A program made the position numbers and the translations under genes. A stretch of 20,310 nt of DNA from Ichthyophonus hoferi (Eukaryota > Opisthokonta > Ichthyosporea > Ichthyophonida > Ichthyophonidae): the NCBI GenBank assembly GCA_002751075.1, contig NAOQ01000437.1:31637-51946 (forward strand), given 5' to 3'. Shown here in pieces: positions 1 to 9,271 of the stretch. The stretch's first letter is position 1. Every line of letters begins with the position of its first letter. The notes under the pieces are model-generated. The model was not told the origin of the DNA. It ran no database searches and saw only the letters and a list, made by a program, of their open reading frames with translations.

Positions 1-158
1 TATATGCATGCAGGTATATACATATCCATGTATGTGTCTATATATCTCCTATTACCATATATAGAAATTATATTCCAATCTTCAAAAACTTTTTTTGTAT
101 CCAATGGCTTTCTACTTACACGTGACTTCTATTTCTGTATCACTTATTTTTCTTCCAG
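1..158 (+). other. Intron end upstream of the first visible Erlin exon
   Basis: AT-rich, with a pyrimidine-rich run just before the CCAG acceptor at 155-158. No coding similarity to Erlin is visible here, so the previous exon is outside the window. An open frame runs from 95 through the exon, but its first part is intron. Confidence 0.6.
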
Positions 159-2029
159 GTGAAAAAACAAAGCTACTAATTGCTACCCAATTACAAAAGG
201 TAGTGGAGAAAGAGGCCGAGACAGAGCGTAAACGCGCAATTATCGGTAAGATTGAAATTTTATTTATCCTGTTAAATTATTCGGATATTATTTATTCTGT
301 ATTTTTAGAACTATATACTACTGGGGTATTGGTTGAAAGTAAGCTATTGGAATAATAATTTATCAATGAAATTGATTACCATTTTAGTTTAAATGTTTAT
401 GGCACTAGAACTTTAATCGTTTTATACGTCGGTTAATTATTTTAATTTTTAAGTATTTGATTTTAACATTTTAAAATTAATTAAGGGAGGGCATGTATTT
501 TGAAAATTTTAAACTGGGGGGTATTTTATTAGTATGTTAGCAATTTAGGCAACGACATTCTAGCCATCTATGTGGGTCAATGAGAATTAGTGATTGGAAC
601 TGGTATATTTTTGTGTGATTGGTTTTCGAACTATATACACATATGTATTGATTACGTTTTGACAGAAATCTTAAAATTAAAATAATTAGTATAGTTGGTG
701 TATATTGGTATTTGTATGTATCATATTATATTATATTATATTATATTATTTTTGGTCCATTAAACTCTTCTGGTTTAAATTGTCTAATTATGTATACTTA
801 CTAGTTATTCCCAGATCTGTATAACTAACTAATCACTCTAATTGATACTAATTACTCTAATACTAATCAGGGAATAATCTCCATTTTCTCCATACACCCA
901 TTCTAATCATGCCAGTATATTCCTCCAAAGGGCCTAATTTTCATTTAAAGCACCATTGAAAAAAGGATCTAGCCCTAATAATAAGTGTAACAATTTAGAA
1001 GAATATGATGTTGTATGGTATGTGGATAGTTCACTGAATGATATGGGACCAATAGATGCTGAGAAGATAGCGGCAGTGGCAGAGATCAAGCATAGGATGG
1101 AGATTAGTGCCAAGGAGGCTGCCAAAACTATGTCTAGTATAGAAGGTAGGCAGATATTGTATATCACGACATAGGGTATGTAGGGTATATGTAGGGTGTA
1201 TATAGTATAGGGTATAGGGTATATGTATATAGTGTATAGTTTCTCCGTCTACGTAGATATATATACATAGCGTGTGAAGGCATTATTACATATATGGCAT
1301 ATTCTGACGTCATTATGACCTATATATTCTTGCCTCCTTATCACCCTGGAGAAAGTTGCTTACTCTCTCTCTCTCTCTATCTCTCTCTTTTTATGTATTT
1401 GCTAATTAGTTTGATTTATTGATTTTATTAATTATTTAGTTTTTTATTAATTATTTAATTATATTTATTTGTTAATGATACCAAGTCATTAATTGTATTA
1501 ATTCATTTTTCCTTTCTATTTCCAGACCAACAATATCTGGCCAATCAGAAAGCGCAGGCCGATGCCGAATACTACTTTAAGGAGATGGTAGGCAATTCTA
1601 TAAATTGTTTATCTATTGTTATTGCATTTCCTTAACTTTCTCTCTTTTCACGCTCCATTGGATGTTTATTCTTTTTGGTCTGATACAAGACATAGTATAG
1701 TATAGTATAGTATAGTATAGTATAGTATAGTATAGTATGGTATGGTATGGTATAGTATAATATAGTACAATTAGTATAGTAGAGTATAATATAATATAGT
1801 AGTTAGTTTAGTGTAGTATAATATGCTCTATTAATATGTATTAGTAAATGTGTGACTATGGCATACTGTCCTAGGCTAACACTCCCTTTTATCCCTTTTA
1901 TCCCTTTATTCCTATTAGTCAGCCAAGGGCAATAAACTCAAACTAACGAAGGAGTATCTCGAACTCATGAGGATCCAATCACTTACAAGCAACACTAAAA
2001 TATATTTCGGACCTTCTATACCCAAGTAA
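159..2029 (+). CDS. Erlin-like SPFH/prohibitin-domain protein, 3' exons (5' end outside window)
   Basis: Four exons are read: 159-245, 1056-1145, 1526-1587 and 1919-2029. All borders are GT-AG (donors GTAAGA, GTAGGC, GTAGGC; acceptors CCAG, ATAG, CCAG, TTAG) and the phases agree. The joined reading follows the C-terminal half of Erlin-1/2: [13 protein letters not shown], then [11 protein letters not shown], then KAQADAEYY, then [13 protein letters not shown] and SNTKIYFG. This is the charged coiled-coil and oligomerisation part that follows the SPFH domain; the N-terminal membrane anchor and most of the SPFH domain must lie upstream. Known Erlins form large ER ring complexes that recruit ubiquitin ligases for ERAD of IP3 receptors and limit SREBP activation; that role here is by homology only. 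Odd points: the frame ends at TAA 2027-2029 just after SIP, but the stop overlaps a good donor (GTAAGA at 2026), so the true tail may be on a further exon. Introns are 810, 380 and 331 bases, long for a fungus. Confidence 0.85.
246..1055 (+). other. Erlin-like gene intron of 810 bases
   Basis: Donor GTAAGA at 246. The acceptor ATAG at 1052-1055 lacks a strong pyrimidine tract and is chosen because the following codons continue the Erlin alignment in phase. It contains an ATATT pentamer array near 723-749 and two TGATTGG boxes (591-597, 616-622). The open stretch 956-1055 upstream of the exon does not resemble Erlin. Confidence 0.65.
723..749. repeat. ATATT pentanucleotide microsatellite
   Basis: About five consecutive copies of a five-base ATATT-type unit inside the first visible intron of the Erlin-like gene. 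Confidence 0.85.
1171..1240. repeat. Degenerate GTATAGGGTATATG repeat
   Basis: Irregular tandem copies of GTATAGGG and GTATATGTAGGG units begin 26 bases after the donor of the second visible intron. The G-runs are all on the + strand. It resembles the larger TATAGTGTATAGTA array after the Rab gene (18572-18955), so the same slippage-prone sequence type occurs twice. Confidence 0.7.
1363..1388. repeat. CT dinucleotide repeat
   Basis: A nearly pure CT run in the 1146-1525 intron. It is too far from the acceptor at 1525 to be its pyrimidine tract. Confidence 0.85.
1692..1770. repeat. ATAGT pentanucleotide array
   Basis: About nine perfect ATAGT units, then three ATGGT units and a decayed tail, within the 1588-1918 intron. 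The block of ATGGT variants suggests one mutated unit that spread by slippage. The CTAAC at 1876-1880, 38 bases before the acceptor, is a likely branch site of this intron. Confidence 0.9.
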
Positions 2030-3197
2030 GATATTTATATATAAGATTTTTATTTTAATATATTTTTGCTATTAGTGACTCTTTTTCCTTGTCATACCGA
2101 ATTGTGGGTATTGGTTCTCTGATCATTTAAGTTGCTATTAAGATTCTGTTATTTTATTTTAACGCGCCAGGGCAATTAGTTGTGTGTTAATATTAGTGTG
2201 TTAGTGTTGGGTTTCTATTAGGTGCTAACATAATCCATCCATATTTATCTAGAATTTTATGTTTAAATATTTTATTAAGTATTATTTAGGTGTTCATTGG
2301 TATATTTCTGTGTGGACCAATGAAAATGCTGGCGATTATTCAATGCTGCTTGTTCGCTTTAATGAATTGATTGATAGCAATCAATCATAGACTGACATGT
2401 CCCCTGTATCAATCAGAATGTTTGTTCAAAACGATCCTTCCTCGGAGAGTGCATTTATGGCTACGACAGAGAACCAATCAGAATAAGTTGATACGATAGA
2501 TGATTGGAGGAGATTAGAGTATAAGGTGTTTATCTTTGCTAACTAAAGGCTTTGACTAGGGCGAGAAGTTTTTTCCCTAAAGAAAATTTGAGATTTACCT
2601 CTTCTAATTATAAGGATTGTGTTTTAAAAAGTCAGATGATACCCAATTAGATAATCCTGCGTAATTGATCGCAAACTAACAGCGAGTTGATTGGATTGGT
2701 GGATTTAATTAACTTGTAATTACGATTTTACGCTTACGAAAAGGATAACCACGTGTAATGCTAGCCCTCAAATTACAGTATTAAAAAGCAATATATTAAC
2801 GTTCCAGTCCCGGTTGTAAGGCATTTGATGTGTTTATATTGGCTAATGAACAGCCAACCACCACCTCTTGTATATAATAAGATTACGTGTGCTGGTGCTT
2901 TTCCCGTACAATTGACTCCTCTTTAGCTGTAAGTCATACATTTCATTATCAAAACACCTACCTGAATATTTTTCAATCGAATAGTTTTATTCTTGACATA
3001 ATCAATTACAAGGTTATTTACTTGTGTGGGCGAGTAGCCATTGGCATCTCCAGTTTAACAACCGTTTATTATATCAGTACCTTGATATCGTTTATGATAT
3101 AGTACCATAGCAGATAATTAGTAATTGGTATTAATTGCAAAAGTACCCAACACAGCCATTTTGAATCAGACCGTAACTCGATTGTAAGACAGCATTC

Positions 3198-3212
3198 TAT
3201 ATAAGCCAATCA
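3198..3212 (+). promoter_or_regulatory. TATATAAG abutting CCAATCA
   Basis: TATATAAG (3198-3205) runs directly into CCAATCA (3206-3212). Each looks like a core or proximal promoter element, but the spacing is unusual since CCAAT boxes normally sit 40-100 bases upstream of TATA. No recognised gene follows, so a promoter role is only a guess. Confidence 0.25.
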
Positions 3213-3680
3213 ACTTTCCCTTGTATCCCTTTTTATTAGCTAATAATCAAAAGCTCAGATTTAGGTCACTATAAGCTATATACATTGGTAATACATGACT
3301 TGATAAAAAGATTTCCTGCTATATGATTGGACAGATCTTGTGCATATGATAATAATACAATACTATTAGCATCCAATCATAACATGGCTTAAAAGTCATC
3401 CCACAATTACAACCAGTGTGATTGACTATAATAAAAATTTCACAATTTTGTTTTTAAAACTGGATAGCTTTACTGCATGTAGATGATCCTGAAACAGTCT
3501 TCATTAGACCTCTAATAAGGTTTCTTCTGTTATAAACCCTTTCCCAGCTATTCATATCCCCTGTCTGAATCACATATATACCAAGACCAATCACACATTA
3601 ATATTAAATTTTGATATGCATTAGATAAGACTGATGCGTCGGATTCTATTAGTATGCCATCGATTTTAAGTAAATAATAT

Positions 3681-3908
3681 CTAGCTAGTGACCAGCAGAA
3701 AATAACACATAAGGCAAGACAAAAATATTAAACCATATACGCATATTAATATGTTTTTATTCAATTGATAAGGCATTTCATGTAGCCCCAAGGTCACTCT
3801 CTTGACGTGTATATCTACGTACACTGCCATCGATTTGGTGTCCGTGGGGCCAATAGGCAAATATAGTTTAACCCACAGTAGAAAATGATCCAGACAGACT
3901 TTATGCAC
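3681..3908 (-). CDS. Unrecognised candidate minus-strand exon
   Basis: On the minus strand an acceptor-like CTTACAG at about 3911-3917 is followed by an open frame with mixed, GC-richer codons: VHKVCLDHFLLWVKLYLPIG, then PTDTKSMAVYVDIHV and VTLGLHEMPYQL. A GTATAT donor-like site lies near 3740. The last part of the frame (ICVYGLIFL onwards) is hydrophobic and probably beyond a real exon end. No family is recognised and no partner exons were found, so it may be a chance frame or a gene relic. Confidence 0.2.
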   Translation of the reverse strand: MHKVCLDHFLLWVKLYLPIGPTDTKSMAVYVDIHVKRVTLGLHEMPYQLNKNILICVYGLIFLSCLMCYFLLVTS

Positions 3909-4482
3909 CCCTGTAAGTATAATTAATGCCGTGTTATTATAGGTATGTGTATATACATAGATATATTGATTACTACCACAGCAAGATTATTTGATAACGG
4001 AATGCCATCTTTTATAATACAATATCATAGCGCCAAAGGACTTCATTTATATGTTCTGTTTTTTAAAACGTTAACTGCATTAGTTGGTCCTATGAAAATG
4101 TTCAAGAAAATACTGAAAATACGTCTTAGCCGTAGTCAGGGGGCATAAAATATTGCTTTAAATAAAGATAATGGCATATTTGTAGGTTAATATCAATAGC
4201 AATAAAGAACACAACATAAATGCATACAACACAGAATAATAAAGGTAGCGAGCTGGTATATATGTACAATAGTACGTGTGTGCTTCAAAGCTGGTAATGA
4301 TAGCAGGAAAAAAATAGAATGCATGGAGGGAAATGTTTTGCTTCATGCTGCAATAAAACAAAAGATGTAAGGTAAGCACATTAACTCATTGCTTAGTATT
4401 TTTTGTATAGACCTAATTCTTTTTTGAGAAAGCCTAGGCTATACACAAACAATTACCATCACATAAATATAAAGATGGATAC

Positions 4483-5380
4483 TTACACAATGATGTTGTT
4501 GATGGGGATGTGGATAAGCTTAACGAAAAATCCGATACCACCCATGACGCAAAAGCCGACGAAGGTGGCAAATGCGATCTTCCTAAACTCTGCAATTCAA
4601 AAAAACACGGGTAAAATGTTAGATTAGTTATTAAAATGCTTCTGAAAACATAGGAATTTAGAGGTTATTTTAACCCCCACTTAACAATTAGCACTCATCA
4701 TAATATATACTCTTTCAATAAAATTATTATTGTGCCTGAAAATATAAGGAAGATATGGCACACGAAATCACTTGGCCTTCAGACAGAACTTGGTATATAA
4801 ATATATATATTCTAGAAAATAATAGTTAGCAACATTTATAAAAGCGACTATACCTAAACATCCATAAAGTGTAAGATCAATAGTTTTTAATGTCTATCCC
4901 AAGACTCAAGTTTGTATAAATAAGCACAGAACTAATCACAAGAGCCAGTGGCCTTAAAAACTAAACAAAAAAATAGAGAATTAAACATACTTAAGGAAGA
5001 ACAACAACACGGTGCGGCTTGTATACGATGTAGGGTTTAAGGAAAAACAGAGGATAACTACCAATGTTATGAAACCGTTGATACCAAAGATGTTACTAAT
5101 ATTTATATTTCGTGAAGCTTATTAACAATGTATAACCCCATAATCTGACTATCAATAAGTGATAGGTTAGAAAAAGCATTCCGGGTCACGGTGATGAACA
5201 GGCGATGCATGAATATAAAAGATGAAAAGATGTTTGCCACTAAAACATTCAACCAAAGCTCTGAGTGTAGAAATGAATGTAAAACAAACCTCTAGCGTCG
5301 GGCTTGCTGCACTTGTTAACAAGGCGTCTGCTGTCCCTGTAGAATTCAGCCAAAGGCTCAACAATCTCGCTGGTGTCCAT
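4483..5380 (-). CDS. SSS1: Sec61 complex gamma subunit (Sss1), two exons
   Basis: Exon 1 is 5290-5380 (ATG at 5380, minus strand) and exon 2 is 4483-4589, joined across a 700-base intron that splits a Glu codon (G|AG) with donor GTTTGT and acceptor GCAG. The product is 65 residues, the usual size of this family (about 65-80). The N-terminal half is amphipathic and cytosolic: [20 protein letters not shown], then the conserved KPDAREF hinge. The C-terminal half is the single membrane helix, ending in the family hallmark [16 protein letters not shown]. Sec61-gamma clamps the two halves of the Sec61 channel and is essential for protein translocation into the ER. It stops at IIV as yeast Sss1 does, whereas the human protein adds two glycines. 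The stop (4483-4485) overlaps a GTAAGT donor-like sequence, but the protein is complete as read. Nothing looks broken. Confidence 0.95.
4590..5289 (-). other. Sec61-gamma intron (700 bases)
   Basis: A large intron for such a small gene. It is AT-rich. Around 4983-5104 on the minus strand is a hydrophobic open stretch ([17 protein letters not shown]) that ends near a GTATGT donor-like sequence. It is not part of Sec61-gamma and matches no family I recognise. Confidence 0.8.
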
Positions 5381-5516
5381 GATAATAACTTAACAGAAAG
5401 AAACAGACGCTCGGAAAAGTAAAAACCAAAAAAAGTGAAACTTAATAAATATGAGGTTGTGCGGACTGGTTTTATCCTGTTGGAGCATTAACACGTTAAA
5501 ATAAAAACATACCTTG

Positions 5517-5523
5517 TGATTGG
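5517..5523 (-). promoter_or_regulatory. CCAATCA box upstream of Sec61-gamma
   Basis: A perfect CCAATCA on the minus strand, 137 bases before the Sec61-gamma start codon. This matches the core of the NF-Y/HAP complex site. Function is inferred from position and motif only. Confidence 0.4.
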
Positions 5524-5717
5524 CCTAAAAGCGTTGTCATAGATCTAGACTGCTAGTTCGAATCGTATATAAATTGTTAATATTTATTTTTTTGGTGAAG
5601 ATAAATTTAAATTATAATATTTGAATATTTCATTAGTTTATTTTTTTAAAAAAAATATATATGTGTAATAATTTGTTAGATTTTTTTTTAATAAATGTAA
5701 TGTTAATAATAGTTTAC

Positions 5718-5834
5718 CCTGCTCTTGGTCTCCAAGTATACCAGAGGCATACAAAATTCCACGATAAGTGGCGGTTACCAATACAGCAAATTTTTTAAGC
5801 ATATTACTTGCAATAACATAAATATCGATTTTAC
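5718..5834 (-). CDS. Unrecognised candidate internal exon
   Basis: On the minus strand a pyrimidine-rich acceptor (TTTTGTAG, ending at 5835) opens a frame of 38 codons that ends at a GTAAAC donor-like site (from 5717). It reads KIDIYVIASNMLKKFAVLVT, then ATYRGILYASGILGDQEQ. Codon mix and splice signals look exon-like, against AT-only flanks. A start codon also occurs inside, at 5802. I cannot name a family, and flanking exons were not convincingly found. It could be the last coding part of a gene just upstream of Sec61-gamma, or a chance frame. Confidence 0.25.
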
Positions 5835-6130
5835 CTACAAAATTAATATATGTAGAACATTTTTAATTAAATAATAAATTCCATATTATAATTTATTTGA
5901 TATGTAAAATTATACTTTTTTAAGGAAAGCATGAAAAGTACACACTAATTGAAAGCAGCTATAGATTGCTTAGATTAATCGGGATTAATTGCAACTATTG
6001 GATATTAATCACGCATTGGCAAAGATTTATATTCCACTAGAGGTAAATAAACTGTTAACAGAGAAGATAAAAGATTTCGATTCTAAACACTGACTGGTCA
6101 ATATTTTTTTTGAACAAAGTTCTTCACCAT

Positions 6131-6345
6131 GTTTAGATATATTATCCTTTTTGATCGCCACCACGTTTTGTACATTTGGTTATAGTTGCCTATTAAAGTC
6201 ATTAGAAAATTGCTGTTCAAACTACTGGTCTATGACCTACTAGTTAAGTATTTCCTATACACAATAAACCAATCAGAACTTTAAGCATCTACCTATATAA
6301 TAAGCTTCCAAAACAATAATAAAGCTATTGTTTACTATTACAATT
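6131..6345 (+). repeat. Probable LTR remnant at the 5' side of the copia fossil
   Basis: The stretch resembles 11345-11480 in the same orientation. Shared landmarks are a TTAGATA...ATTATC block, CATCTACCTAT, and a GCT-CCAAA-CAATA-TAAAGCTATT block. Its position directly before the gag-like start of the copia element, and its repetition elsewhere, suggest an old LTR end. A CCAATCA box lies at 6269-6275. No primer-binding site was recognised after it. Confidence 0.45.
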
Positions 6346-6639
6346 TACAAGCATTAAATTTGTATGATGTCTTTTGATTCTCAAACGATAGAAATTTCTC
6401 ATACAAATTTTTTAATGGAAGGCCAACTAGTCATGCCATTTATGGTTAAACCATAAGAGAATACTTATACGGTGCCCATCTATGATCACAGTGATTTTAC
6501 TCATAGCCGTTGTTCATATTGCAAATTGCAAGGTAAGAAGTATAAAGTGTACTTGAACCCAGAAAAATTGTGTGTTCTATAAATGCAAGGCTACCAACAA
6601 CTTTGCCGGGTTGCTACATTCCATATCTCACGGGCATCA

Positions 6640-6778
6640 TGCTATCTCACAAGATGCTTTCATCGTCGATAGTGGGGCCAGCCGTCATATTTGCAACAAT
6701 TGTCGGGCATTCCAAGACATTATCCCCACACACAATGACATCACAATAGGCACAGGGGAAACAGTCGTAACCATTTAA
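6640..6778 (+). pseudogene. Copia protease fragment
   Basis: Part of the copia fossil. The DSGASRH signature of the copia aspartic protease is visible at 6668-6688, with the usual flanking sequence (AFIV before it, and an IGTGE block after it). Fossil only. Confidence 0.8.
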
Positions 6779-7329
6779 CAAGGTACCATACATTTTAGGG
6801 CCGCGATTGGGAATATCACACATGATGTGGTCTTCCAGCGCGTTCTCTACTTTAATGTAACTGCTTTCAACTTGTTCTCCATACCATCCCTTTGTGGAGT
6901 CACAACCACTTTCTATAATGACCTAATCATAGTCGCAGTTAATGGTGGTCTTCTTCTCGCAGAGAAATCTTTTGGTGTCAATATCTATTTGCTAAATGCA
7001 AATATCATCTTCTTTAACAGATCCATTGCACTAAATACTTGGTCATTTTCTTCCAATTCCTATAACATCAACGTTGTCAAACCAGAGACCACTATAATGC
7101 CCATACACCCAAAGAGGAGTGTTATACATCCACAGCCGTTAGTTATAATGTGTAGCATGACAGATTGAAGTCCTCACTACTCTTGTCAGCGTCTACAACA
7201 GTTTTTCCAATCTTTGGATCAGCTTATACCTGCACCACAAAAAGGTCAACATTGTGATACCTGTGACATCAGTAATATTGTTAAAGAAAAGTTCCCCTCC
7301 CGTGATATAAGTTCTGGCTGAGCATTGGA

Positions 7330-7990
7330 GTACATTTACACTGAGATTGTTGGTTTGTCGCATTCATAGACGATTACACTCATTTCATAACCGTTTGCTT
7401 AATGAAAACAAAGGGGGACATTCTCCCTAGTTTCAAGAATTTTCTCGCCCATGCAGGGCCGCTTCATGCTCCATTCAAGGTTACCATCCTGTTCACAGAT
7501 CAGGGGAATGAGCACCTGTCCTTCGCATTTACCACTATTTTTAAGAAAATTGGCATTTCCCATCATGTTACCCTTCCTTATGCACCCCAAAGCAATGGTA
7601 TGTCTGAGAGAATGAACCACCAAATCATCACCATTTGCAGAAGCGCCATGAATCATTCAAATGTTTCACATTACTTCTGGGACCATGCGCTTAGAGCTAC
7701 CATTTTCACCCATAACCTATCATTAACGAAGGCAGTCTCAAGTGATGAGACCCCGTACACCCTATGGACCAAAGGTGGGCCTTTAGTGGAATGTCTTCGT
7801 GCTTTCGACTGCAATGTCATTTATCGCCTCGACGACTTTAAGATAGAGAGTAATTTCTTGCCTCGGGGACGTTTGGGATGTATGCTCGGTTACTCCGATG
7901 ACCAGCATGGTTGACTGATCCTTGACTGGGATACTAAAGAAGTTTCCGTCCGTCGTAATGTCGTTTTTCATGAAAACTGTTTCCATTTCT
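7330..7990 (+). pseudogene. Copia integrase fragment
   Basis: The longest readable part of the copia fossil. It shows FTDQGNEHLS and PYAPQSNGMSERMN, carrying the second and third residues of the DDE triad, then the copia-type C-terminal region with LGYSDDQHG and a VVFHE-like block near 7960. Fossil only. Confidence 0.85.
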
Positions 7991-8139
7991 AAGGACAAAA
8001 CATTTCCTAATTGAAAAACCCATTGGCCATCGATGACGTCATTACAGATATTTTGCGAGCCACCCATTCCGAAGAGACAGTAGCTTCAGAGAGAGCGCCT
8101 ATTGGTTCGCCAGTCAGCCATCCTACACCTTCACAGCCC

Positions 8140-8567
8140 AGTAAGGACCACCATTGGGACATGTGCAGGCATGTCCTGATGTATCTGAACACATACAAAG
8201 ACGGAGTTCTGTATTGCAAAGGGTTACTTAAAATGCTGGCATACAGTGACGCGGATTTTGAAGCCAGTCTGACTGATACAAAGAGTACGTCGGGTGTACT
8301 ATTTTCTTGACTGATTTTAAGTCATGAGAACATTAGATCAATTCATTGAGAATAGGAATTTTAGTGGCTCTCGTTAAATATCTTGTTGACTGTATCGGTA
8401 TCATTGATGGATATGCTGGGGAACCTTTTCATCAACGCATGTTGCGTAGATAAGATGGAGGCCATACAAATAATAAAGTGGGAGAGAATCATCACGCTAA
8501 AAGATTGCATACAATTCTTAAAGCAACAAAAGCATTTATTAATAATCAACATTATATTTAAAACCTA
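8140..8567 (+). pseudogene. Copia RNase H fragment
   Basis: HVLMYLNTYKDGVLY and AYSDADFEASLTDTKSTSGV match the copia RNase H start. A further stretch to 8567 (EAIQII, then KDCIQFLKQQKHLL) has the pattern of its C-terminal part. Fossil only. Confidence 0.75.
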
Positions 8568-9271
8568 AACGAAGCAATGACTTTTAATACAAAAGGATAT
8601 GTTTGCCTCCATCAACGCCCCCTCTTGCAAATTCTAGCCAGATCCTCTGGGCATTAACTACATAATTCATGAGTGTTACTGGAACTCAAAGGGGCCTAAT
8701 TTTGAGCAATTTCTTTCACCCTTAAAATCAATCAGATGATTCTAGTGCCAATCATATTTCTGTGTCCCACAGGAATTACCTATGGTACAACTAGCAGTCT
8801 GCAGCTACTATTAGCTTTACTGTTTTATTCCAATCTCTTTCCCTAGGACCTCATTCCATATCTTGCAGTGCTTTTATTATTAGCAATATTGCTAGCAAAA
8901 ACATTTGTAATACTCACAGTGTCATTCAGAGACATGAAATTAACTTATACAGATATTATGATGGGCACAGGAAAGAAGGTCACACTTCTCATGGGAACAA
9001 TAAGAACCCTCTATGGCTCTATTAGAAAACCTTGCTCCTCAAACAAACAAGACACATAAGGGTAGATATTGGCATATTGGGAAAGCTGTGGAGATTCAGA
9101 AAATCATTCACACAAAAGTCTCAGCAGAACTACAGACTGTATATTATCTGACAAGGACTGTGGATAACGCAGCATTCCAGACAGTCAAATGCTTACTCAA
9201 GCTTATTTCTATCTAAGTCCTTTCCCTCTTGTTAAAATAGGGAGATTTAATTAATTTAGATATTTCTTTAT
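8568..9271 (+). other. Unassigned stretch after the copia fossil
   Basis: Contains short open frames (8868-9059, 9013-9216) with serine- and histidine-rich readings but no recognised domain. Base composition is less AT-extreme than the host spacers, so it is probably more decayed element sequence. A CCAATCA box occurs at 8748-8754. I see no host gene. Confidence 0.4.

Larger units (their letters stand above)
2030..4482. other. Intergenic gap between converging genes; CCAAT-box cluster
   Basis: The Erlin-like gene (+) and the Sec61-gamma gene (-) both end towards this 2.45 kb stretch. No recognised protein is encoded. It holds seven CCAATCA/TGATTGG heptamers (2474, 2501, 2688, 3206, 3324, 3373, 3587) and two TATA-like sequences (2871-2880, 3198-3205). 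The rest is AT-rich with only short open frames. One minus-strand frame (3681-3908) is listed separately. A downstream Erlin exon could also lie here. Confidence 0.6.
5381..6130. other. Spacer upstream of Sec61-gamma
   Basis: Should hold the Sec61-gamma promoter, read leftwards. A TGATTGG box at 5517-5523 reads CCAATCA on the gene's strand, 137 bases upstream of the ATG, a normal place for a CCAAT box. Poly-T/A runs lie at 5581-5700. One candidate exon (5718-5834) is listed separately. The remainder is featureless AT-rich DNA. Confidence 0.6.
6131..8567 (+). mobile_element. Ty1/copia-type LTR retrotransposon fossil
   Basis: Recognisable parts, in copia order: a gag-like start near 6361 with a zinc-knuckle-like Cys stretch near 6513; aspartic protease DSGASRH (6668-6688); the pre-integrase region (6827-7300); an integrase core with catalytic Asp and Glu near 7498 and 7606 and the following copia-specific C-terminal domain to about 7990; and RNase H with YSDADFEASLTDTKSTSG near 8240-8300, continuing to about 8567. 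Protease before integrase before RNase H is the Copia (Pseudoviridae) order. The element is clearly broken, with several breaks, and cannot be active. A probable 5' LTR remnant is at 6131-6345; no matching 3' LTR was identified with confidence. Heavy decay suggests an old insertion. Confidence 0.85.

Noticed and set aside
934-1167. 77-codon minus-strand frame
   Set aside because: Antisense shadow of the Erlin-like exon at 1056-1145.
1171-1240. G-rich repeats resembling telomere or subtelomere sequence
   Set aside because: Irregular units inside a gene's intron; more likely ordinary slippage.
4158-4379. 73-codon hydrophobic minus-strand frame (ML-HLLFYCSMKQN)
   Set aside because: Tyr/Leu-rich reading typical of AT-rich spacer; no splice logic connects it to Sec61-gamma, which is complete without it.
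4403-4627. 74-codon + frame
   Set aside because: Antisense to Sec61-gamma exon 2, which has the unmistakable [12 protein letters not shown] end.
5167-5422. Open frames on both strands across the Sec61-gamma first exon
   Set aside because: The + frame is antisense to the real exon. The minus frame is in a different reading frame from the confirmed Sec61-gamma protein.
5517-5570. tRNA-like stretch (TGGCCTAA then AGTTCGAATC, like internal A and B boxes)
   Set aside because: The T-stem and acceptor stem do not pair and the D-arm is too short. At most a very decayed tRNA-derived piece; it also overlaps a CCAAT box of the Sec61-gamma promoter.
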